Part shown: positions 1 through 5,587 of the stretch, piece by piece | Position numbering within the stretch: position 1 is the first letter of the stretch | How the letters are laid out: each line of letters opens with the position of its first letter | NCBI GenBank assembly: GCA_023475715.1 | Contig: JAMCVO010000386.1 | Location: 1-5,587 of the forward strand | Source of the DNA: Actinomycetota bacterium | Lineage (GTDB): Bacteria; Actinomycetota; Humimicrobiia; Humimicrobiales; Humimicrobiaceae | Direction of reading: 5' to 3' | Length of the DNA stretch: 5,587 nucleotides | The notes under the pieces: generated by a model | Told to the model about the DNA's origin: nothing | The model's input: only the letters and a program-made list of their open reading frames with translations | Database searches by the model: none | Program-made: the position numbers and the translations under genes

Positions 1-1748
1 GTGCGCAAGAAGCTTCGCAAAGCATGCTTCGCACCAAATCGATACCTGCGCCCAGAGGAAATATTTTTGACAGGAACGGCAAGCTGCTGGTAAAAAGCAT
101 CCCTTCTCCTGCAGTTGCTGTAGACCCCCGGATTGTTGCTAATAATAAGGAAGTAATCAAGACGCTTAGTGAAAAATTAAATATTCCATATGATGAAATA
201 GTTAAAAAAGTTGATAAAAGCAATATTTCTTATCTTGAAAGAGTCATTTTGAAACAGAACATCGATTACGAAACAATGATCTATCTTAAAGAGAATTCAA
301 ACTCTTTGCCTGGAGTGGAAATTATTGACATATTTTTCAGGGATTATGAGTATGGTTCACTGGCTTCCCATGTGCTTGGGTATATCGGTGAGATCGATGA
401 AGAAAAATTGAATATGAAAGAATACAGGATTGGTTATGAAGGAGGAGACCAGATCGGGCTTACCGGTATAGAAGAAGTTTATGAAGATATTCTTAAAGGA
501 ACTAAAGGCAAGATTACCTATGAGGTTGATCCACTTGGAAAACCAAAAAGTATTGTAGAAGAAATCCCTTATATAAATGGAAACGATTTATATATTACGA
601 TTGATATAGACCTTCAGAAAGTTGTTGAAGAATTGCTTTCAAGCTCAATTATTGCTATTAGAGAAAAAAAAGTTCCAAAATCCGAAGATTATTTTAAAGC
701 TCCTGGCGGTGCAATTGTTGTGCTGAGCGCAAGGACAGGCGAGGTGCTTGCTATGGCAAGCTATCCAACATTTGACCCTTCTGTTTTTACAGGTGGAATT
801 TCCATATCTGACTGGAACTATCTAAATGATCCAAAAAATGATTTTCCATTAAATAACAGGGCCGTGATGTCCTTCGCAGCAGGCTCTGTTTTTAAAATAG
901 TGACAGCTTATGGTGGGCTTGCTGAAGAAGTCATCAGTGAAAATAGTGTAGAAACCTGCAACGGGGTCTGGTATGGCCTTGGTAGAGATTTTCCCAAATA
1001 CTGCTGGTTAAAAAGTGGTCATGGCCGCTTAAATATCCTGGGTGCAATAAAAAATTCATGCGATATTTATTTCTATAATGTAGCTTATAAACTTTTTATA
1101 AAAAATAATAATAATGATGAGCTATTACAAAAATATGCAAGAATATTTGGTTTTGGAAGTAAAACAGGAGTTGACCTGCCTTACGAAGATGGTGGGTTAG
1201 TTCCCGATAAAAAATGGAAAAAAGAATTTTTTAAGGACCGGAAAGATAATTCAGTCTGGTTTCCGGGAGATACTGTCAATATGGCTATTGGACAGGGGGA
1301 CGTATTGGCTACACCTCTGCAAATGGCACAGGCTTATTCGATTATAGTTAACAGAGGCTTAAAATATACACCTCATTTTATTAAAGAAGTTAAAGACTCT
1401 GAAGGCAATATTTTCCTTGACCCTGGTAATACAGGCTATGAAGATCTGAATTTAAACAAAAATTATCTTGAATTAATAGAAAAAGGCATGGGTCTTGTTG
1501 TTTCACAGGGAACTGCAGCGAGCAGATTTATAAATTTTCCGATAAAAGAAATCCCGGTAGCAGGTAAAACAGGTACTGCTGAAGTTTTTGGTAAACAAGA
1601 CTATGGATGGTTTGCAACTTATGCCCCTATAGGAAATCCCGAGTACATCATAGTTGGCATGCTAGAACAAGCGGGCGGCGGTTCGAGTTCGGTAGCCCCT
1701 ATTGCTGAGAAAATTTATGAATATTTATTCAATATCAATTCAAAATGA
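1..1748 (+). CDS. mrdA: Penicillin-binding protein 2, elongasome DD-transpeptidase (5' partial)
   Basis: Class B PBP that cross-links peptidoglycan on the outer face of the membrane during cell elongation, paired with RodA. Numbering from the in-frame ATG at 24, a PBP-dimer/pedestal region covers about 1-180 (APRGNIFDRNG at 9-19, HVLGYIGEID at 116-125). The transpeptidase domain covers about 225-570, with the acylated serine in S288-V-F-K291, the second motif S345-C-D347 and K515-T-G517. The true start lies left of the window. The frame stays open through position 3, and the codons before ATG 24 read AQEASQS, which aligns with the family pattern A..N.xR...APRG. The ATG is therefore probably internal. 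The N-terminal membrane anchor and roughly 40-50 residues are missing. The gene ends in an ATGA overlap with rodA. Family assignment is firm; choosing PBP2 over FtsI rests on the RodA neighbour and the SCD motif. Confidence 0.95.
   Translation, partial: AQEASQSMLRTKSIPAPRGNIFDRNGKLLVKSIPSPAVAVDPRIVANNKEVIKTLSEKLNIPYDEIVKKVDKSNISYLERVILKQNIDYETMIYLKENSNSLPGVEIIDIFFRDYEYGSLASHVLGYIGEIDEEKLNMKEYRIGYEGGDQIGLTGIEEVYEDILKGTKGKITYEVDPLGKPKSIVEEIPYINGNDLYITIDIDLQKVVEELLSSSIIAIREKKVPKSEDYFKAPGGAIVVLSARTGEVLAMASYPTFDPSVFTGGISISDWNYLNDPKNDFPLNNRAVMSFAAGSVFKIVTAYGGLAEEVISENSVETCNGVWYGLGRDFPKYCWLKSGHGRLNILGAIKNSCDIYFYNVAYKLFIKNNNNDELLQKYARIFGFGSKTGVDLPYEDGGLVPDKKWKKEFFKDRKDNSVWFPGDTVNMAIGQGDVLATPLQMAQAYSIIVNRGLKYTPHFIKEVKDSEGNIFLDPGNTGYEDLNLNKNYLELIEKGMGLVVSQGTAASRFINFPIKEIPVAGKTGTAEVFGKQDYGWFATYAPIGNPEYIIVGMLEQAGGGSSSVAPIAEKIYEYLFNINSK
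12..33 (+). repeat. Short imperfect direct repeat inside the PBP2 coding start
   Basis: GCTTCGCA occurs at 12-19 and again at 26-33, separated by AAGCAT. The same stretch holds palindromes GAAGCTTC (9-16) and GCATGC (22-27). It is richer in G and C than the following sequence and includes CGC arginine codons, rare in the rest of the window, where AGA and AGG dominate. The reading frame through it still fits PBP2. It may be chance or the end of a dispersed repeat cut by the window edge. Confidence 0.35.
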
Positions 1749-2956
1749 AAGAATCATTTATAAAAAAGAATAAAAATTTAGATTTTAACCTTGAAATCCT
1801 GGAAGACGAAAAAAAGAGGAAGATTATGTTTGATCCTATTCTTCCAATAGCAGTATTCTTGCTTTCCGGTTTTGGTCTTCTAATAATTTACAGCGCTACA
1901 AAATTTAGCATGCCAGGCGGTGTGACGGACCCGATGTATTATCTCAAAAGGCAGGGCTACTGGTTTATTGGTGCTGCAGTAATATTTGTCTTTATTCAAT
2001 TCTTTAATTACAGGTTTACCCAAAAATTCTGGTGGATATTTTTTCTGTTAAATATTGCAATTTTAGGTGCTGTGCTTGCTTTTGGATATGAAGTTCATGG
2101 TTCTAAAAGCTGGATAGATTTAAAGCTTTTTCCCATACAGCCTTCTGAGTTGGCAAAAATATTAATGGTTATATCTGTCGCGGCTTTGCTTTCCAAATGG
2201 CCGAGAGAAAAGGAAAACAAAGTTGGGTTTAAAAAAGTCGCTCTTTCCTTTTTTGCGGCAGTAGCAAGTATGTCATTGGTTCTTTTCCAGCCCGATTATG
2301 GAACTGCGCTGATATTTTTTATAGTTTATATGGGAATGCTTTTTATTTCAGGTGCTAATTTTTTCTATTTTTTAGGCATCCTTGCAGCCACTATCGGAGG
2401 ATTCTTTGGAGCAATAAAAATTGGTTTGATAAAGCAATATCAGCTTGACAGAATACTGGTTTTTTTAAAACCGGATATTCAAAAAGAAGGTATCGGTTAT
2501 AACCTTTTTCAGTCAAAACTGGCAATAGGTTCGGGAGGGCTTTGGGGTAAAGGTTTGTTTCTTGGAAAGCAGACAAATCTAAACTATGTCCCTGAACATC
2601 ATACAGACTTCATTTTTTCGGTAATTGGCGAAGAAATCGGTTTTTTTGGTTCAGTTCTTATTATCCTGGTACTGGCTCTTATTATCTGGCGCTGTTTTTA
2701 TATTGCATCAAAGGCGCAAAACAGCTTTGGCTCTTTGATTGCATCAGGAATTGGCTTTATAATTTTAGCCCAGGTTGTCATAAATATTGGGATGACAATA
2801 GGAATAATGCCGATAATTGGTATACCGCTGCCGTTTTTAAGTTATGGGGGTTCCAATCTTTTAAGTATGTTCATCGGGATAGGGTTGGTTGAAAATGTTT
2901 ATCTTAGAAGAGATTTAAGGAAAAACCACGAAATTGCTTACCAGGAGTTTGATTGA
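1745..2956 (+). CDS. rodA: RodA, SEDS-family peptidoglycan glycosyltransferase
   Basis: Membrane enzyme that polymerises lipid II into glycan strands for lateral wall growth, in complex with PBP2 encoded just upstream. The 403 residues contain about ten hydrophobic segments (near 31-53, 71-89, 95-113, 136-150, 163-181, 187-202, 204-225, 298-318, 328-352, 368-385) and a long loop at about 226-297. SEDS landmarks are present: GSKSW at 119-123, IQPSELAK at 131-138, QPDYGTAL at 182-189 with D184 as the expected catalytic aspartate, GYNLFQSKLAIGSGG at 251-265, PEHHTDFIFSVIGEE at 283-297, and PLPFLSYGGSN at 361-371. The ATG at 1745 overlaps the PBP2 stop by four bases but has no ribosome site. A second in-frame ATG at 1826 (M28) has GAGGA at 1816-1820 and begins just before the first membrane segment, so a 376-residue form is possible. 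RodA is preferred over FtsW from the adjacent PBP2 gene. Confidence 0.95.
   Translation: MKESFIKKNKNLDFNLEILEDEKKRKIMFDPILPIAVFLLSGFGLLIIYSATKFSMPGGVTDPMYYLKRQGYWFIGAAVIFVFIQFFNYRFTQKFWWIFFLLNIAILGAVLAFGYEVHGSKSWIDLKLFPIQPSELAKILMVISVAALLSKWPREKENKVGFKKVALSFFAAVASMSLVLFQPDYGTALIFFIVYMGMLFISGANFFYFLGILAATIGGFFGAIKIGLIKQYQLDRILVFLKPDIQKEGIGYNLFQSKLAIGSGGLWGKGLFLGKQTNLNYVPEHHTDFIFSVIGEEIGFFGSVLIILVLALIIWRCFYIASKAQNSFGSLIASGIGFIILAQVVINIGMTIGIMPIIGIPLPFLSYGGSNLLSMFIGIGLVENVYLRRDLRKNHEIAYQEFD
1816..1820 (+). promoter_or_regulatory. Possible ribosome binding site for an internal rodA start
   Basis: GAGGA lies 5 bases before the in-frame ATG at 1826 (M28 of the long form). The upstream ATG at 1745 has no purine-rich site in the preceding AT-rich bases and would depend on coupling to PBP2 translation. 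The 27 residues between the two starts are hydrophilic and charged. The site may be a chance product of the Lys/Arg/Glu-rich coding sequence. Confidence 0.35.
2943..2947 (+). promoter_or_regulatory. Ribosome binding site of the radical SAM gene
   Basis: AGGAG sits inside the last codons of rodA, 8 bases before ATG 2956 and 5 bases before a possible in-frame TTG at 2953. The spacing and the TGATG stop/start overlap favour ATG 2956 as the start. Confidence 0.75.
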
Positions 2957-4749
2957 TGAATTTAGAACTTAAAGAACTGGAGAAGCTTCTGTCAGGAATA
3001 GAAAAACCTGGGAGATATATAAATCACGAAATAGGCATAAAAAGTAAAAGTCAGAATTTTATTGAAAGTCATCCCCATACTGTTTTGAGTGCACTTGCAT
3101 TTCCTGATATATATGAAGTTGGAATGCCTAACTTGGGAATTCAAATTTTATATCAGATAATAAATAAGCATTCAGAGTTCAGTGCAGAAAGAGTATACGC
3201 ACCATGGATAGATTTTGAAGCAAAACTCAGGAGAGGAAAAGTAAAATTATTTTCACTCGAAAACAGAATTTTTCTTGATTGTTTTGATTTTATTGGTTTT
3301 AATGCTGCTCACGAAATGCTTTATACAAATATTCTTAACATGCTGGATCTTGGCGGTATCGCAGTCAATTCAAAAGACAGAAAAAACATTTTTCCTCTGG
3401 TATGTGCCGGTGGTTCTTCCACAGTAAATCCACAGCCTCTTTCAAAATTCATGGATTTTTTTGTAGTGGGTGATGGTGAGGAGGTTATTATCCCTTTGCT
3501 TGAAAAGATAAGATACTTTAAGAAGGCAAGAAATAATGAAAAAGGAAAAAGTACCAGTAAAGAATTATTGCTGAAGGAAATAAGTAAAGTCGACGGTGTC
3601 TATGTGCCTGTTTTTTTCAAAATATATTTCAATACAGACTGCAGTATAAAAGAAATTGAGCCGGATATTAAAATAAAAAAAGCTGTAATCAAAGATCTGA
3701 ATGATTTTGAAATTGTTACAGAACCTATTATACCTAATATCCAGGTTGTTCATGACAGATTTTCTGTTGAAATCATGAGAGGGTGTGCAAGAGGCTGCAG
3801 GTTCTGCCAGGCAGGTTTTGCAAACAGACCTGTCAGGCAGAGGAATGCGAAAAATCTGATAAGTCAATGCATTGAAGGATTAAAAAATACAGGTTATGAT
3901 GAGATTTCATTTACATCTCTTTCGAGCGCAGATTACAGACAGTTAGAATATCTTATTACGAATATTTCAAATTCCCAATATTTCGGCTTGCTTTCAATCT
4001 CAATGCCCTCATTGCGGCTTGATAGTTTCAACTTTAAGTTAGCCGAACTTATATTAAAAGGCAGAAAAACCGGCTTGACTTTTGCTCCCGAAGCAGGAAG
4101 TCAGAGGTTAAGAGATGTAATAAAAAAAGATATAACTGAAGAAAACCTGCTTAATTGCATGGAAATAGCTTTCAGCAGAGGATGGGATAAGGTAAAGCTG
4201 TATTTCATGATTGGTCTGCCATTTGAAGAACAGGAAGACATAGAAGCAATAATTGTACTTATCAACAAGATAATAAACAAAGCTGCGGAAATAATTCCAA
4301 GAAAAAGAATGGGACGCTTTCAGATAAACGTAAGCATAAATGCCTTCTGCCCAAAACCATTTACACCTTTCCAGTGGGCATCTCAGGACAATATCCAAAA
4401 ACTTAGAAACAAATTCGCTTATATTTCAAAAAAAATTCCGAAGAGGTTTGTCAAGCTTAACTGGACAAGCCCTGAAAAAAGCAAAATAGAATGTGCTCTT
4501 GCAAGAGGAAACACTCTTTTGGGAAATGTCATTGAAAATGCATGGAAAAGGGGGGCGAAGTTTGATAACTGGACTGATTATTTTAATTTTGATCTCTGGG
4601 TGGAAGCATTTGAAGCAGAAGGATGTGATATGGATTTTTATGCCACAAGGGAAATCCCCCCGGATGAAATTCTTCCATGGGATATGATTGATATTGGAGT
4701 GAAAAAGGAATACTTATTAAAAGAATATACGGCTGCAAAGAAACTATAA
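2956..4749 (+). CDS. Radical SAM protein, TIGR03960 type, with B12-binding-like N-terminal domain
   Basis: An iron-sulfur enzyme expected to cleave S-adenosylmethionine to start radical chemistry; I know of no established substrate for the family. The 597 residues begin with a B12-binding-like fold at about 40-190 (FPDIYEVGMPNLG at 49-61, VGDGEE at 171-176). The radical SAM barrel follows, with the cluster motif C277-x3-C281-x2-C284 inside MRGCARGCRFCQAG, then RPVRQR at 291-296, FAPEAGSQRLRDVI at 376-389, KLYFMIGLPFE at 414-424 and CPKPFTPFQW at 465-474. The C-terminal part (about 500-597) carries ARGNTLLGNVIENAW at 516-530 and GVKKEYLLKEY at 581-591, both typical of the family. The cobalamin-ligand pattern DxHxxG appears as D51-x-Y53-x-x-G56, so the usual histidine is absent. 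ATG 2956 is chosen over TTG 2953 because of AGGAG at 2943-2947 and the TGATG overlap. It sits directly before its usual partner, DUF2344. Confidence 0.92.
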   Translation: MNLELKELEKLLSGIEKPGRYINHEIGIKSKSQNFIESHPHTVLSALAFPDIYEVGMPNLGIQILYQIINKHSEFSAERVYAPWIDFEAKLRRGKVKLFSLENRIFLDCFDFIGFNAAHEMLYTNILNMLDLGGIAVNSKDRKNIFPLVCAGGSSTVNPQPLSKFMDFFVVGDGEEVIIPLLEKIRYFKKARNNEKGKSTSKELLLKEISKVDGVYVPVFFKIYFNTDCSIKEIEPDIKIKKAVIKDLNDFEIVTEPIIPNIQVVHDRFSVEIMRGCARGCRFCQAGFANRPVRQRNAKNLISQCIEGLKNTGYDEISFTSLSSADYRQLEYLITNISNSQYFGLLSISMPSLRLDSFNFKLAELILKGRKTGLTFAPEAGSQRLRDVIKKDITEENLLNCMEIAFSRGWDKVKLYFMIGLPFEEQEDIEAIIVLINKIINKAAEIIPRKRMGRFQINVSINAFCPKPFTPFQWASQDNIQKLRNKFAYISKKIPKRFVKLNWTSPEKSKIECALARGNTLLGNVIENAWKRGAKFDNWTDYFNFDLWVEAFEAEGCDMDFYATREIPPDEILPWDMIDIGVKKEYLLKEYTAAKKL

Positions 4750-4755
4750 TCAAGT

Positions 4756-5463
4756 ATGTTAAACATAACGGCTGAAAATATAATAAGATTTAAATTCTAT
4801 AAAAGGGCAGAGTATAAATTTTTATCTCACCTTGACATAGTAAGGCTGATTACAAGAGCCTTAGCAAGATCAGATATAATTGTTAAATACGGCAAAGGTT
4901 TTAATCCCAAACCTAAAATCAGTTTCAGTAATCCAATACCGCTTGGGGTTGAAAGCCTGGCAGAATATTGTGATCTGGTATTGGAAGACAATATTGAAGC
5001 AAATGATTTTATCAGCAAGGTCAACCTGCAGCTGCCCGAACAATTGAAAATAATCTCAGCCAGAAAAGTTTTTTACAGGGTGCCAAGTCTAATGGCTGAT
5101 ATAGACTTGATACTTTATATTTTTAAAATAAATATATCCGGCAGTACATTTGACGAAAATTTTAAGGCAGTAAATGAAAAGATTATTAAATTGAAAGAAA
5201 GAATCGAAGGCGAAAACGATTTTTCAAAATCAATTTTCAAAGTTGATATGGAACTTTCTGATAAAAATATTCTTTTCCTTAAAATTTTTGGTTATGCTAA
5301 AATCTTAAAAGATGCAAATAATTTTATTTTTAAGTTTAATAATTTTTTAAGTTTTTTTTCAGAAATTTTAAAAGAATCTGATTTTATTTTAGATTCAGTT
5401 ATAAAACAGGAGATGTATATCCTGCAGAATAATTTTCAGAAAAACCCCCTTGAAGTTGTATAA
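4756..5463 (+). CDS. Radical SAM-linked DUF2344 protein (TIGR03936)
   Basis: Small soluble protein of unknown biochemical role, normally encoded beside or fused to the TIGR03960 radical SAM protein, as here with a 6-base gap. The 235 residues carry the family's N-terminal signature: R11-F-K-F-Y-K16, FLSHLD at 22-27, GFNPKPKISFSNPIPLG at 48-64 and AEYCDLVLE at 69-77. The C-terminal half (about 110-235) is much less conserved, very AT-rich and full of Ile, Phe, Lys and Asn; only the end (IKQEMYIL at 216-223) resembles the usual C-terminal strand. No membrane segment or signal peptide is evident. The ATG start has only a weak A-rich stretch upstream, so translation probably relies on coupling to the preceding gene. 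The family core begins near residue 9, and no better start exists between. A role in substrate delivery or as an accessory subunit is inference from co-occurrence. Confidence 0.9.
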   Translation: MLNITAENIIRFKFYKRAEYKFLSHLDIVRLITRALARSDIIVKYGKGFNPKPKISFSNPIPLGVESLAEYCDLVLEDNIEANDFISKVNLQLPEQLKIISARKVFYRVPSLMADIDLILYIFKINISGSTFDENFKAVNEKIIKLKERIEGENDFSKSIFKVDMELSDKNILFLKIFGYAKILKDANNFIFKFNNFLSFFSEILKESDFILDSVIKQEMYILQNNFQKNPLEVV

Positions 5464-5472
5464 AGGGTTGTT

Positions 5473-5479
5473 AGGAGAG
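5473..5479 (+). promoter_or_regulatory. rng: Strong ribosome binding site deciding a TTG start
   Basis: AGGAGAG ends 8 bases before the TTG at 5488, an ideal spacing. The in-frame ATG at 5500 would be 20 bases away and has no site of its own. This is the best ribosome site among the genes of the window and sits in the 24-base gap after the DUF2344 stop. Confidence 0.8.
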
Positions 5480-5487
5480 ATAAAAAT

Positions 5488-5587
5488 TTGGGAATCGAAA
5501 TGTTAGTGAGTTCCGATAAGAATGAGACCAGAGTTGCCATTCTGGAGTCTAAGCAAGTAGTGCAGCTTTATTTTGACAGAAAAAAAA
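5488..5587 (+). CDS. rng: Ribonuclease E/G family protein, N-terminal fragment (3' partial)
   Basis: The first 33 codons of an RNase E/G-type endoribonuclease, which cleaves single-stranded RNA in rRNA maturation and mRNA decay. From TTG 5488 the product reads MGIEMLVSSDKNETRVAILE and continues with SKQVVQLYFDRKK. This matches the family's opening strand pattern, K-E-I-L-V..., then ETRVALLE and a LVELYIER-like segment just before the S1 RNA-binding domain. No catalytic residue lies inside the window, so activity cannot be judged and RNase G cannot be told from RNase E. The position directly after TIGR03960 and DUF2344 genes is the familiar one for this family in Clostridia-like genomes, and supports the call despite the short length. 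The gene runs off the right edge in a run of eight A residues (5580-5587). Confidence 0.82.
   Translation, partial: MGIEMLVSSDKNETRVAILESKQVVQLYFDRKK

Noticed and set aside
326..360. TTGACA resembling a -35 promoter element
   Set aside because: No acceptable -10 sequence at 16-18 bases and it lies within PBP2 coding sequence; similar TTGACA matches at 67, 4831 and 5573 also lack partners or sit in genes.
1104..1115. Four AAT units (Asn361-364 of PBP2) as a phase-variable repeat
   Set aside because: A three-base unit changes length without shifting the frame, and four copies are too few; it is a surface loop in an AT-rich gene.
2458..2472. GGTTTTTTTAAAACC palindromic tract in rodA
   Set aside because: It encodes an ordinary Val-Phe-Leu-Lys-Pro stretch of the conserved RodA loop and the seven-T run leaves the frame intact.
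2391..2576. Minus-strand open frame of 61 codons inside rodA
   Set aside because: It lies over the conserved catalytic-loop region of RodA, has no recognisable motif and no ribosome site; it is a shadow of the real gene.
3565..3867. Minus-strand open frame of 100 codons inside the radical SAM gene
   Set aside because: It is antisense to the CxxxCxxC region, and its cysteines and aromatic runs reflect the opposite coding strand.
4108..4398. Minus-strand open frame of 96 codons rich in Tyr and Phe
   Set aside because: Antisense to the conserved radical SAM barrel; the composition is what reverse-reading Lys/Glu/Ile codons gives.
4493..4687. Plus-strand open frame of 64 codons in another frame of the radical SAM gene
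   Set aside because: The overlapping frame encodes conserved C-terminal family motifs; the alternative product has none.
4827..5024. Minus-strand open frame of 65 codons inside the DUF2344 gene
   Set aside because: Antisense to the conserved FLSHLD/GFNPKPK region with no support of its own.
5374..5396. Inverted repeat GAATCT/AGATTC as a possible terminator
   Set aside because: The stem is short and AT-rich, lies inside the DUF2344 coding region and has no following T run.
5407..5424. Inverted repeat CAGGA/TCCTG near the end of the DUF2344 gene
   Set aside because: Five-base stem within coding sequence; the AGGAG-ATG inside it is in frame with the gene but too tightly spaced to be a start.

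Overview
This AT-rich window reads as one continuous plus-strand block, with no room for a promoter or terminator between genes. It holds the 3' part of a class B penicillin-binding protein (PBP2/MrdA), a complete rodA, a complete radical SAM gene of the TIGR03960 type, a complete gene for its usual partner (DUF2344/TIGR03936), and the first ~33 codons of a ribonuclease E/G family gene. No tRNA, rRNA, CRISPR array, insertion sequence or phage gene is visible, and no stretch over 300 bases lacks a gene.

Layout. At 1-1748 is PBP2, cut by the left edge. RodA (1745-2956) overlaps it by four bases in an ATGA arrangement. The radical SAM gene (2956-4749) overlaps the rodA stop by one base in a TGATG arrangement and has an AGGAG ribosome site inside the end of rodA. 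The DUF2344 gene (4756-5463) follows after 6 bases. After a further 24 bases a TTG-initiated rng/rne-type gene begins at 5488 behind a strong AGGAGAG site and runs off the right edge. The spacing suggests a single transcript whose promoter lies left of the window.

How the genes work together. PBP2 (transpeptidase) and RodA (SEDS glycosyltransferase) form the core peptidoglycan synthase of lateral wall growth, so this is a walled bacterium that probably elongates as a rod. The radical SAM/DUF2344 pair is, to my knowledge, of undetermined biochemical function. It recurs next to RNase E/G and often rplU-rpmA-obg, which suggests, without proving, an RNA or ribosome-related role.

Organism. From memory, the order mrdA-rodA-TIGR03960-TIGR03936-rng fits Clostridia-like Bacillota and deep-branching, AT-rich Actinomycetota or neighbouring candidate lineages. 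Codon choice (many ATA, AGA, AAA, TTT) fits a low-GC genome. The window alone does not settle the phylum. I see no clearly new system; the most open question is what the radical SAM/DUF2344 pair does.
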